NCBI GenBank assembly: GCA_029721435.1
Contig: CM056573.1
Span: 7,477,001 to 7,541,000 of the forward strand
Direction of reading: 5' to 3'
DNA: 64,000 nucleotides
Source of the DNA: Gymnothorax reevesii
Lineage: Eukaryota > Chordata > Actinopteri > Anguilliformes > Muraenidae
Position 1 is the first letter of the stretch. Each line of letters opens with the position of its first letter. This document shows positions 46,548 to 58,340 of the stretch, piece by piece. The translations under genes and the position numbers were made by a program. The notes under the pieces were generated by a model. It worked only from the letters and a program-made list of their open reading frames with translations, was not told the origin of the DNA and did not search any database.

Positions 46548-47714
46548 GCATTTATAGCAGCTGCCAATAATGTGCTGGAAGGTCCTTGTTATAGCAGGTT
46601 CCTTTGAGGTAGGAAAATACTTCTGGTTGAAGTAGTTTAACCCCTTTGTGCAAAATTTTAAAAAAAGCCTGTTATTCATGAGCCTATTTAGGCTTTATAA
46701 CGCAGTATTTGTGTCCTAGAGAGTATGGCAAATTATCCCAGTGAAGCATTACATCTGGAAATTCAAATATAGAATTATTTAGGAATTAAATTTCAGAATT
46801 TACAGACGCCGGCGTCTATAGCTGCGCAAATGAGCATTGCATTTGAAAATTCCTTTGAATATTGCTCAACAAGATGGTCTTCAAAACACAGCCACTGCAA
46901 CTACTGTAACTGCTATCCCAGTAAAAAGCACAGTGTTCAGTTCGTAAAGACGCATCCATATACTGACACCTATAAAAATCAACAGACACATCAGTACGTC
47001 GGCAGTAATCTGCAACCAAAATTTTATGAAACTCAAACTTGAGCCATGTACAAAGAGATGGTCCAAGGCCTTTGAATTCAGGTCTAACTTAGATGGAGAG
47101 ACGAAGAGACAAACTGATGGATACATACACAAGTAGATCTAGGTGTTATGTATAAGTATTAGTGTCTTACTGAAATGACACGATAGAGACCTGCAAATCC
47201 ATTTCACCCCTTAGACTTGAGTGCTTCTCTTGCACTGATTTTCATCACAATATAATGACACATATATAGTGCATAAAAGGCATATTTGATGGATTTTCAC
47301 CAGCGTTAGAAACACTTCTAACTGCTCTTTTTCTGTTTAGCTGCTGCTCATTTTTTTTTTCCGCCTCTTAGATACAACCTGACGAGGCTGTCATTTGTCA
47401 GCCAGTTTGCTCGTCAGTCGCATATTGCAAGTGGTTTTTGCAGTGTGAGGCCCCTTTAGCACCAAACCATCAGGCCAAGTCACTCCTTTAGCACCAGAAC
47501 ACGAAGACCTGCTGTCTCCATCCTAGAGAAATATGCTGCAACACCTTGTTTGTCAACAGTATTTATAGATTTTCCTTGCTAAGACAAATGTGTTTTCATG
47601 TTTAAATGTAATTATCCAAAAATGTGATTTAGGTTTTTCTGGAATTCTGGAATTCCAAAATTGTTCCAATATGTTCATGAAGGGGTACAAATCCACTGCT
47701 TTTGGTCCGGGACA

Positions 47715-48795
47715 CTAGAAACCGAAGTGCGAGCTGTTATCTCAAAATGGATTTAGCTTGAAACTGATGAGTCTTCCTAGAAATGGCTGGCAAAACAAAA
47801 TCCCTCCTGAACCACATTGTCGACTCATCAAGAAAGTCACAAAAAAAACCTAGATAAATATCTTAAGAACTGCATGCTTCACGCGTCTCAGATATGGTTC
47901 ATGTGAATGATTCCACCATTGGAAACGGACTAAGGATAAATGCTGTTCATGGGAGAGTTGCAAGGCGATAATGAATGCAAACTGAGAGGGACACAAAGGC
48001 TTGTCTCATATTTTCCAAAAAACACCTATATAATCTTTAAGCCTTTTGGAATAAAATTCTGTGGACTGATGAGTTGGAAAGAAGATTTTTTTTGGAAGAC
48101 CTGGGTCTCATTACAGATGCTGTAAAGCTCACTCAGCATTCCACAGTAAGTACTTCATGGCAGCTGTCAGACATGGTGGTGGTGGTGTGATGGCATGGGC
48201 CCGCTTCACTCTTTCAGGGCCTGTGTAAACGACCATAATTGACTGATCTATGGATTCTGCTATTTACCAGAAAATCCAGAAGGAGAATGTCCAGCCATCA
48301 GTCCGCGATCTGACAGTGAAGTGAATGGGTTTATGCTGCGAGACAATGATCCGAATCACAGGTCAAGGAATGAAACTAAGATTTTGCAGTGGCCTAGTCA
48401 AAGTCCAGCCCTGACCCATTGGGAGCGTGGTAGAACTTTTAATAGGCAATTCGTACTCAGAAATCCCATCTAGAAGAGTGAAACAAATTCTGAATGCATC
48501 GCTGTTGGAAGTTTTGGAAGTGTTCGGTGTCAGTTGGTGTTATGAAGGAGGCACAAACAGTAATCAGTTTTACGGGGGCTTTTACTTTTCAACCTGGGCG
48601 ATTCTGGAGTTAGATAACGTTTTCCCTTAGCATAAATGAAAAGATAATTTTATAAAAATGTGCATTTTGTTCACTGAACTTTTTGATCTTGTGTACTGCA
48701 TTTGGTGGGATCTGAAACCATAATATCTGAAAAAATAATAACGCATAAAAATAGGCGAAATCAGGAAGGGGCAAATCCATAATCACAGCAGTGGA
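47715..48795 (+). mobile_element. Tc1-like element E with transposase relic
   Basis: The DNA-binding half is recognisable from about 47715 (RAVISKWI block, then GCTGGCAAAACAAAATCC). The catalytic half has WTDELERRF near 48062, GGGGVMAWARFTLSGPV near 48175 and YQKIQKENVQPSVRDL near 48262. The DNDP block is changed to RDNDPNHRS (48340). It ends in AGGAAGGGGCAAATCCATAA then TCACAGCAGTGG at 48795. The left terminus is lost. It ends only 235 bases before the acceptor of the VWC2 coding exon. Confidence 0.8.
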
Positions 48796-49029
48796 TATTG
48801 TTGCTTTATGTGCTGTTCAAGTTCCAGACAACTGGATTACTCAGCGATACAGGTCAAGGACCTCATGATGTTGTGGGCCAGGATGACTAATGTTGTGCCA
48901 CAAGTGGCACAGTGCAAAGAAATAGAAATGCAGATTTAGGACGAGATGAAGCCTTTCGAGCGTTCCGTTTGTACTGTGAAAAAAATAATGAAACTGAAGG
49001 CTCATATTCTGTCTGTAATTGCTTTGTAG

Positions 49030-49062
49030 ATGCCTGTGAAGGATGTCTGCCACTTGAAGTGA
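49030..49062 (+). promoter_or_regulatory. upstream ORF in VWC2 5' leader
   Basis: If splicing uses the AG at 49028-49029 (preceded by the pyrimidine-rich TTCTGTCTGTAATTGCTTTG), the exon begins with ATG and encodes 10 residues before TGA at 49060. It is in frame with the main start. A second uORF (49043-49057, 4 codons) and a start-stop ATGTGA at 49066-49071 follow. Together they could lower translation of brorin. The acceptor choice is inference. Confidence 0.4.
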
Positions 49063-49071
49063 GCTATGTGA

Positions 49072-49728
<657 letters not shown>

Positions 49729-50300
49729 TAAAATGTAAAATAGTCAAAAGTCTGTGGTACAGTGTGTATTAACGTTTCCAGAGGCTGGGTTTTGAAATGA
49801 AAAGAAGAGTTCATTTTATATGCTGTATTCCTGTGAAATATATTATATACATATGAAGGATTTTGGGGCAAAATGAAACATATTTCAAAAAACTACTTTT
49901 GTGGAAATTAACATTTTTATCTTCATTTGTCATCTAACTGTGTTAATTTTAATTAACAAAGTTAATCAACGGAAATAAATGTTAATTAATTTTAATGAAC
50001 TAACTTAGACAAGTCACGATTGAGGAAGATAAACATGTTGATTTCCTCAAAAGTCTAGTTTGCCCTGGAACCCATGGAGTACTTAAGCGATATTTTCATT
50101 CACATTCGGATAAAGTTAGGAAAATTACTTTGATATTTACCTAAGTCCAGTGTCTCGATTAGCTCAGAATGGATGTTATGTGACGTCAGCTTCATATCCC
50201 GAACCCCGCGTGTTTCTCACCTGCGTGCCGGCTGTTGCAGATGTTTGTGCTCGCCATGAACAAAAACATCTAATGTGTTTTGAATGAAATAAATTATCTT

Positions 50301-50513
50301 TTAATCCTTAGAGCCCTATAGGCAACCATAGTTGCTCATTGAGGTGAGACATCAAAGACAGATGCCGTTGAAAGTCTATCATGTGGCAACTTGTTTAATA
50401 GACCTTCTGCAGGGGAGCTCTTTTAGACAAGTTGCCACATGATAGACTGTCAACAGCTCAGGATAATTACATTTTTAATTCCTTGAAAATTTGTTGAGCG
50501 CTCTAAGGGTTAA
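50301..50513. mobile_element. TTAA hairpin MITE, copy P1
   Basis: Bounded by TTAA. The outer ends are TTAATCCTTAGAGC and GCTCTAAGGGTTAA. An inner hairpin has arms of 28 bases (GTTGAAAGTCTATCATGTGG and on) with one mismatch. It resembles 52833-53060 and 56752-56950. TTAA target sites and CCCTT-type ends suggest a piggyBac-type origin. Confidence 0.8.
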
Positions 50514-50879
50514 TAGATGGGTGGTCTCATAAGGTGCTACTACGTTTAACTACAAATTAGAAAAATAAATACATTTTGGCAAGCAGTGTTAGAATTATAT
50601 TATATTCCTGGTGGTGGTGGAACTGGCCAAGCAAGGCAGTTTTAGTTATATTGCACATTTGAAACAACAGCAGGTTGACTAAAGTGCTGTACAATTGGAA
50701 TAAAATGCATTATACTTAATAAAATCACACAAATTAGGCAAATAGACACAATACATTGGGGTAAAACCAGAATTAAATAGGATGCATGAAACAAAAGTAA
50801 ATGAAAAATTTTAATTAGGCACAAACAATCACATTTGTTGCATCTTAGCGTAGTGTATTGAATCACATATCACTCGGAC

Positions 50880-52806
50880 TCAAAAGAGAGGGTAAAATGG
50901 GAGAGTCTTTGAATTTGATTTAAATGTCTCGGTGGAGGGGCAAGACCTGATGCTGACTGGCAGGATATTCCAGAGCCTAGGGTCAGCTACACAGCAGGCC
51001 CAATCACCTTTAGTTTTTAAACTAGATCGGGGAGTGCACAACAGTCATTTATCACAGGATCCAAGAGACAAAGACTAAGAATAAGGACAGAGGAGTTCAG
51101 AAATAAAGCTCTGGGCCAATCCATGAAGGCCTTTAATAACAAACCTGGAACTCAAGTCTGAATTTGAATGGTATCCAGTGAAGAGAGGCCAGTACAAGTG
51201 TGATATGGGCTCTCTTTCTCCATCCAGAGAATAGCCTAGCTGCTGCATTCTGTACACGCTGTGAGGGGAAAGCAAGACTCTAACATAGAGCAAATTACTG
51301 TAATCAAGCATGAATGTAGAAAGGCATGCATCAAAATCTTCAAATCTTTGGAGAGGAGGAACAATTTCAATAGCTCAACGTTGAAAAGAAAGCTATCACT
51401 CACCGCTGAATTAATACGTTTTGAATTTAAAATCCAAATTAAATATAACACCAAGATTTTTGCCAGATGAGACAACATTTGAGGGCCGAGATCCTAAAGA
51501 GGGGAACCGAATCAGATAAACTCTGCATTATTATCCTTTAATCTGGAGTTTGATGTCCTCATGGCAGTTAATAAAGTCAAAAGGTATTGATGGTTCTGAG
51601 GTTTTGGTGGAAGGTATAACTGGGTATCATAAGTGTGAAAATGGTAATAAATTTTGCGTTTGTTAAAAATTAAACCCTAGGGGAGCAAAAGTTAGAAAAA
51701 TAGGATGACCCTAAAATGGAGCCCTGTGGCATACCATCGATGAGAGGCACAGAGGAGGAGCAAAAATCTCCAGTCCTGGCATCCGGGTGCCTCACAATTA
51801 AATCATTTGTCTGCAAGCCCTGTGGTCGGATGTTCGAATCCCAGCCACGCCATTACTGGCTGTGGCTAGAGGTCAGCATGAGCAAGGCAACCATTGGTGC
51901 AGCCTCGCTGGGGTTAATAGGTGTTGAGCCAGATAAAATTGGTTAGTTCATTGCTCTGTAGCGACCACTTCTGGTCGGCCTGGTGCACGTAGCTGTGCAA
52001 ACTAAATTGAACACTGACAACGTGTTCCTCCAATAGCATAGGCAGTGTGTAATTGGTGGCGCGACTGCATAATGCGAAGAAAGGAGGACTAGTCCCCACG
52101 CGAGTCGAAGCAATCGCGTGCCTCGGCATCTTCCTCCGAAGTAGATGGGAGCAGGTTGCTTTGCGGAGGGCTAAACAGTTTTGTTGTGTTCAGCGTGGGA
52201 ATAAAAGGGGGAAAAATATCTCCCATCTTGACTGAAAAGGTTCTGTTTTTCTGGTAAGACTCAAACCACTTTAGGACAGAGCCTTGAATGCCAATCCAAT
52301 TTTTGCGATTGTCCTGGACAATGGAGTGATCGACCACGCTGAAAGCCGCACCACGCTGAAAGAGGTCCAAAAAAGGTAAAATTGCACAGTTCGTGGAATC
52401 GACTGCCAATAGCAGGTCATTTGATACCTTGATGTGAGCAGACTAGGAGTGCCCAAAAACCACACTGAAATGTATCTATTACTTTACCCATGGTAAAAAA
52501 AAGGAGAGTAGGAAAGTAACTACTTCTTCTTGAACCTTAGACAAGGTTGGGAAATGGGATTGAAATTACTTAGGGTAGAAGAATCAACATTGGACTTCTG
52601 AGAAGGGGCGCCACCATGTTTTTAAAACAAGTGAGGACTAAGCCATTGACAAGGCAGCTATTTATGAGAGAGAGGGCACTGGGACTAACAATATTCAATA
52701 CCTCAATTAGGAGGCGGGCAGGAATAACATCGGAGGGGCAGCTTGTAGGCCTCATATGGGAGACTATCAGTGCGATGTGTGTGGGTGATGGGGTTGAAGT
52801 AGTACG
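50880..52806 (-). pseudogene. L2-like LINE relic, split by a SINE
   Basis: Read leftwards from 52800, the minus strand shows CPSDVIPARLLIEVLNIVSP, then after a deletion ILPFLDLFQRGAAFSVVDHS (RT motif around AFDTVDHS) and LKWFESYQKNRTFSVKMGDI. The SINE (51772-52211) interrupts here. Beyond it the minus strand resumes with a VPQGSIL-like block (GMPQGSIL near 51720), a degenerate YADDTQLY near 51625, and the C-terminal region (YSNLLY near 51300, then ASLHW and GLHGLAQSFISELL near 51110). All L2-type landmarks occur in the right order, with multiple frame breaks. Confidence 0.8.
51772..52211 (+). mobile_element. tRNA-derived SINE, 440 bp
   Basis: The head has a candidate A box (GGCATCCGGGTGCCTCA) and a clear B box (TGTTCGAATCC, 51831-51841) at tRNA-like spacing. 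A body of about 350 bases follows, with a simple AAAGGGGG tail. It sits inside the L2-like LINE, flanked by AAAAATCTCC (51762-51771) and AAAAATATCTCC (52212-52223), probable target duplications. Its wording resembles an abundant fish SINE whose head starts GCATCCGGGTGGC. Confidence 0.8.
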
Positions 52807-52832
52807 GGAGGGCAGAGCTTGCAGTGATACTA

Positions 52833-53060
52833 TTAACCCCTACAGTGCCAGATGCAGCCATTGTTGCTCAATGATGTAAGATATGAACATCAAAGCTGTT
52901 GAAAACCTATCATGTGGTGACTTGTTGAAAAGACCTCCCCTGCGGGCGCTCTTTTAAACAAGTCGCCACATGATAGGTTTTCAACAGCTCAAGATAAATT
53001 GATTATATTTAAAAAAAAAATATATATATATATATATACGCTCAACGCTCTAAGGGTTAA
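52833..53060. mobile_element. TTAA hairpin MITE, copy P2
   Basis: Bounded by TTAA (52833-52836 and 53057-53060). The inner arms 52894-52926 and 52957-52989 are inverted with 32 of 33 bases paired, around a 30-base GC-rich loop. An (AT)n stretch at about 53018-53037 was gained in the right half. Outer ends TTAACCCCTA and TAAGGGTTAA. Confidence 0.85.
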
Positions 53061-53549
53061 TTCTATTGCATAGGATTTTCAAAAAAATTTTCACAAATGT
53101 TTGGAGTGGCATCAAAACTGGCAGTAGCAGCAGAGTTAATGGCTGAATTGATTGTTGTAAATAAGACCTCCAGATAGTTGTTCTTGGATGCAATGCCTGA
53201 GAAATAAATTGTACTTACTGTTTTAACAGAGAGCCAGTTGTGAGTTAAGCAGTCCCTCGGGACGTCATATCATACCTGGAGCTTATCTTTTCTCCTTTCT
53301 TGCGTGGCTTGCGTGCAGGCTTGTCTGGGGGCCCGCGGGGTGGTTTTGGTGGATAGGGGAGATGCAGTGCAGGATTAGGCACACCCACGGTGTCCTAATT
53401 ATTTATTATTAAATAATACCTCACACACAGCCTGGCCCAAAAAAATCACCATCTGGATATCAATTAGCAAATACTCAGGAGCCTATGATTTAATCATTAT
53501 TGCAGTAATGAACCTGTTTCAGCTGGTATCAGTTCTTTAGCCCTGACTG

Positions 53550-54515
53550 ATGCAGTGGGTACCTTCTCGTTTTTTAATCAATCATGTCGGAAGATGTATC
53601 GCATGGTTATGGAGAAGATGTTACTTTCAAGAGGGGCAAATTACTGTCCTTTATCAGGCGAAGAAACCAACTGAGGAGATCGCTGAATGCGGTGGAATTA
53701 GGTTAAGGACTGTCCAATGCATTATCTGGTAGGACAGTTGTGAACCGTCAAATTAGCTGGAGAAATGGGTTAAAAAAAAAAAAAATCATGAGTAATCACG
53801 ATCAGAGATCACTAAAACTTTTGGTGGAGTCTCATTGTAAAAAAAAAAAAAAAAGTAAATCTCATGGTTATGTTTTAATTGTAAAAGTAAGGGCATTTCC
53901 ACCCGCACAATGTCTGTGAAAATAAATTTCAGGATTGCGACTAAACTGCTGCATGGGCTCAAGAAAGCCTCTTGTTAGTGAGGCTAATCAGGAAAAAATA
54001 ACTTCAGTTTGCTAGTGAGCGAGATTGGACTGCGAAGCAATGGAAAAAGGTCACGTGCTCTGATGAGTCCAGGTTTATCCTATTCCAGAGTGATGGGCTC
54101 GTCAGGGTAAGAAAGGAAGCCCGTGAAACGATGCACCCGTCCTGCATAGTGCCCACTGTATACAAGCCTCAGGAGGCAGTGTTATGGTTTTTTCAATCCC
54201 TAACGGCGCAGGCATATTCCAGCGAATACCAAGATTCATCGAGCTCAAATTGTGAAAGACTGGTTCTCTGAGCATGAGGAATCATCCTCACACACGGTTT
54301 GGCCTCCTCAGAGTCCCGACTTCAGCCAATTGAAAGTCTTTGGGATGTGCCAGAGTGGACTTTGTGGAGTGAATTCACCCTCCTGTCATCAATACAAGAG
54401 CTCAGCCAAAAATTAATGCTACTCAGGTTGGATGAAAATATTGGAACATTGCATGAGATCGTGGAAACAAAACCACAATGAATGCATGCAATGATCAAAG
54501 CTAAAGGCAGTCCAA
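53550..54515 (+). pseudogene. Tc1 transposase relic of element F
   Basis: The DNA-binding part gives QITVLYQAKKPTEEIAECGG then IRLRTVQCII (53640-53732). The catalytic part gives WTAKQWKKVTCSDESRFI (54028-54080, first catalytic Asp in SDES), a broken GG-V block near 54175, and SPDFSQLKVFGMCQSGLCG-like sequence near 54315, equivalent to [10 protein letters not shown] with frameshifts. It ends near AMIKAKGSPKTY at 54490-54525. Many stops. Confidence 0.85.
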
Positions 54516-54528
54516 AAACATATTGGAG

Positions 54529-54835
54529 CAGGGGTGAGCAATCACGGTCCTGGAGGGCCGGTGTGTATGCAGGTTTTTATTCCTATCAATTACCCTGACT
54601 AATTGAGTTAATTGATTGAATGCACAAATATAGATTTTCGCAATGATACGATCAAAGGAAAATGTTTTATGAAGGGAGACAAGACTAGCCTTTGTAGTTT
54701 CATGATAATTTAAAGAAATGCACATGAAATGTCAGATTTCATAAATGGTTTGGCTAATTGAGACAATCAACTAATTAAAGGCCAGACGTTGGTGTGAAAA
54801 CCAGGGACAGATACGGCCGTCGCTGCCCACCTCTG
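54529..54835. mobile_element. hAT-type MITE, 307 bp
   Basis: The left end CAGGGGTGAGCAATCACGGT and the right end GTCGCTGCCCACCTCTG are inverted with mismatches. The 8-bp flanks tattggag (54521-54528) and tattagag (54836-54843) differ by one base. Tc1 element F continues across the gap (AACATATTGGAG ... TAGAGTGTGCGAC), which confirms the borders. Confidence 0.9.
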
Positions 54836-55497
54836 TATTAGAGTGTGCGACTTTTTAATGTCCAGGCTGCGTGCAAGGCAATCCACGGCAAATATTTATA
54901 TGACCAAGTTAGCACTGTGTGACAAATAAATAGCTGAACAATTACAGCTCCATTTTTTACACGTTGTGTCAAGCAAATAACAAATTATATACAGTTCTCT
55001 ATTGCTTCACTTTGAACCAAGTAATTGACATAGAAAGTGAGTGCTCGGTTGCTACACATTGTCAGATAAGTGAAATATATTCAGTGCTGTATTGACAACA
55101 CTTGAAGAGTTAATTTGTAAAAACAGTTAAAAGCCATTCTTAAATGAATATATCAACACCGGTTGGATGAATATTCGTTTAATTGCACTATAAGAAACAT
55201 GATTTAAGAAAGGATACAAAAATGAGATATCTTATTGCAATAACCCAACTCTAATATGACTAATATTCCTTGGAGTGCTCAATTAAAAAAAACTTGATTT
55301 AGGAAAGAAAAATCAAAATGCAGATAACTGTTTTTGCAAATGAACGCTTCACTTAGTGTCAAATAACTGTAAAAATATCCAGTGAGTGCTCCATCAAAGC
55401 ACTTTAAGTGACTGCTCCACAGTCTACTTGCTGCAAAGCTGGCACCCAGTGTTTGGACATCTTACTTTATTTGCCGCAGCTGTCTGAAAAATATTGC

Positions 55498-55989
55498 AAT
55501 GTTCAGAGTGGGGTCCTGGAGGACCGCGCACTGTATCGGCCGGTTTTTGTTCCAACCATGCTGAAATGAAATGAAAGAAATCAGTCGGCCTTTGTGCAGT
55601 GAAAGTGTCAATGCGTGGTCAGTACACCTCAAAAAATACTAGATAATTGAGATCATTCGAAGACAAAGTACTCAAACTGGTTTTGGTTTAAAAAAAAAAA
55701 GTTTTTTAAAGAATTAAACGCCTGCGTTCAGAAATCATATTAGCAACTTATTGATTCACTTGTGTCTTCGAAAATTGGGTCTCCTGTGATGCAGTTATTT
55801 GAAATACCTCAGTGTTGGACCTGTGTGAACACAGGGCTTTTATTCTTTGTGGAATGGAATTCATTGCTAATTTTATCATGAGGTGGTTTATGAGGACGAA
55901 CAATCCCTCGAAACATGAAATTCCACAAAGAAAAAGTGAAAGTGCGATTGCAACTGAGGTTGGACCAAAAACCACTTTGAGAACCACTG
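55498..55989. mobile_element. candidate hAT-type MITE
   Basis: The left side CAATGTTCAGAGTGGGGTCC and the right side AAAACCACTTTGAGAACCACTG look like degenerate inverted ends of the common CAGTGGTTCTCAAAGTGG type. Inner GTTTTTGTTCCAACC pairs with GGTTGGACCAAAAACC. The flanking octamers do not match, so the limits are approximate. Confidence 0.5.
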
Positions 55990-56751
55990 GTGATGGTGGT
56001 GAACTTGGCAAGAGGCGTAGCCTTCAATTTCTGTTTTTCAATTTATGTTTTTTGATGTAATTGTACTACGGTGGTGAAAGAACAACTCTTGCAAGTAAGG
56101 CACTCTTCACATTCAGAAGAAATTTGAGGATCCTGCACCAGGATTAGCTACTAATTGCATCAAATCTGCTGATCTGAAGTGATGGATGGTTATGTAGGTA
56201 GCTGTGATTTGAGGTTTTGTGTTTACTGCAGATGCTTATCTGTCCAGCAAGGAATTTTCACAGTTAGAAATTTTATGTTATGGTGTGCTGACCTTGACAG
56301 CCCAGCTGTATTCCCACATTTTATCGCTATCGATAGTTTAGCTAGGCTCCTTGCATGCTTGCTAATAACTTTTCTCGAAGCCTTGGGTTGCCAAGATTGA
56401 GGGTGTTGTGTTATCTTCCAAGTTCCAGTCTTGTCCTTGACTCATTTTATGAAGCGATGCTTGGAGTTCTGTTTATCTTCTCGAACCAAAAATAAAATAC
56501 AGGGTACTGTATCTTGAAAGTTTCTGTGCTGCAAAATGCCTGGATCCTGTGTAGTTTTAGTTAGACTGCGGAGTCATTAACTTTTACAGAGTACCAACCT
56601 CCTCTGTGAATGCATCCCTCAGATGCGTAAGACAACATTATACTATTGTCACCACATCCTGAGGGCAAATTAATATTTGCATAATTTTGGATGTTTCATT
56701 AAGAATGGGTGATCATTTCACTTACCAAATATTTATCTATCAATGCATGCT

Positions 56752-56950
56752 TTAACCCTTAGTTGCTATGGGCAACTGTAGTTGCCCAATGATGCAAGAT
56801 ATCAAAATCAGATGATGTTGAAAACCATGAAAATCATGTGGCAACCTGGTTAAGCTCTTTGCAACAAGTTGCCAAATGATATATTTTCAACAGCTCAGGA
56901 TAATTGCACGTTAAGTTCCTTGAAAATGTATTCAGTGCTCCAAGGGTTAA
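56752..56950. mobile_element. TTAA hairpin MITE, copy P3
   Basis: Bounded by TTAA (56752-56755 and 56947-56950), with ends TTAACCCTTAGTTG and TCCAAGGGTTAA. The inner hairpin is the most decayed of the three copies (GTTGAAAACCATGAAAATCA against ATGATATATTTTCAAC). Confidence 0.8.
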
Positions 56951-58073
56951 TTAAATTATTAGATTTTTGGCATTTCATGACAATTGCTGAGTGTTAAAAG
57001 TGTCCTGAAAACAAATGTTCAGGCTTCTTTCCAACTTCACCATAAGCTGTCTAATGGGCAGAGGGCATGTTCATGGTTTCCATGGCAACAAAAATGTTGT
57101 GCAATGGCTGTTTAGCTGCCTGCTAATATTACAAATGAGTCCAGTCAAGGTGCATTGGAATCAAGCCGGAGGGGGAAATAATATGCAAAAATGCACCATG
57201 ACTCGCTAATATTTTTCTTTCAGGTTTTATCTGTAATTCCACATGGTTGGATGTGATATAATTTATCTGGAGGTTTACCACGAATATTCTGTTTATTGCA
57301 TCCCTGGACAAACTCGGGCGTACTATGGATAGGCATTCGTTCCATCTCATCCGCAGCTGTGGCCACGCTCATAGAGATTTGTTATGATCAGGCTGCTAGA
57401 CTCAATTATGACCCCAATTTGTTCATAGGCATTAATTGGGATGAAGTCTCAATGCCCGTGGATTTTGTTCAAAATCAGATACTTTTATGGAGTAATTTGT
57501 TAATTAAGGGTCTAAATGGCATAAGCCTTTGCAAAATGGCTATGTTGATTTTACTCCAAAATTAGCGTAAATATGCAGGTTTTAAAACACACACTAACCC
57601 TTTAAAAATAGGTGATTAAGTCCTCTAACACTGCCGGTGGAAGAGTTTGCTGGTGTGTCATGTTCATCACATCACGAACGTGTCAGAAAATGGTGTTAGC
57701 AAACAGAAAGCCGTATCTGAAGCAACTCTTACTCGTCCTTGTCTTTCCTGTGTTGCATCTTGCATGATACAGATTAGAAAATCACCCAAACACTGATGAA
57801 CAGTCTCCATGCCTGGATACTGGATATTTATGGGCCAACGTCTTGCGCTTTGTTGGGTTGTGGCGGAAGAGGGAGGAAAATTAGGGTGCCACACCCGGAT
57901 GTCATCTTTACATCACTGCCAATCAGACTTGCAGCTGATGAATACTAGTGACTAAATGGGGCTTTTCGGGCATGAATTGTACTCTTTCACTCTGAGGACT
58001 AAAGGCAGATTTCAGCGAGTTTGAGTGGGTTTTTTGGTCTGTCTGAGAGGGGCTTTAGGGTCACATTTTGGGC

Positions 58074-58340
58074 CAAGGTTTGTGTCAGAGACTGATATGA
58101 AGTCAGATTCGGCACGTCAGTTTGTTAGCTTGGATTTGACCTTTGATCTTGGGTTCAAGGTCAAACATGAAAACACCCATTAACTCACTTATTACTGCAC
58201 TTAGAGCCCAGGTTTGCACTAGAAACTATTAGAAAGTCATATATTGCGCATCAGTTTGCAAACCTAGATTTAACCTTTGACCTAGGGTCAAAGTTTAAAC
58301 AAGGAAACCCGCTATCTTGCTTATTATTGCATATGGAGCC
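58074..58340 (+). repeat. two tandem copies of a ~134-bp unit
   Basis: Unit 1 (58074-58207) and unit 2 (58208-58340) share GTTTGTGTCAGAGACT / GTTTGCACTAGAAACT, CAGTTTG and GATTTGACCTTTGATCT / GATTTAACCTTTGACCT, followed by TTATTACTGCA / TTATTATTGCA and AGAGCC / GGAGCC. They are diverged. No coding content. Confidence 0.75.

Larger units (their letters stand above)
53422..54876 (+). mobile_element. Tc1-like element F, interrupted by a hAT MITE
   Basis: The left end CACACACAGCCTGGCCCAAA pairs inverted with the right end CTTTTTAATGTCCAGGCTGC then GTGC at 54876. The right part is interrupted at 54529-54835. An A-rich stretch of about 45 bases occurs around 53770-53860. This is a third Tc1 family, distinct from those with CAGTGCTGTG or CTGCTCAAAA termini. 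Confidence 0.85.

Noticed and set aside
51772..51860. tRNA gene
   Set aside because: It has B-box and weak A-box similarity but no cloverleaf closing stem, and it continues into a 440-bp SINE with target duplications.
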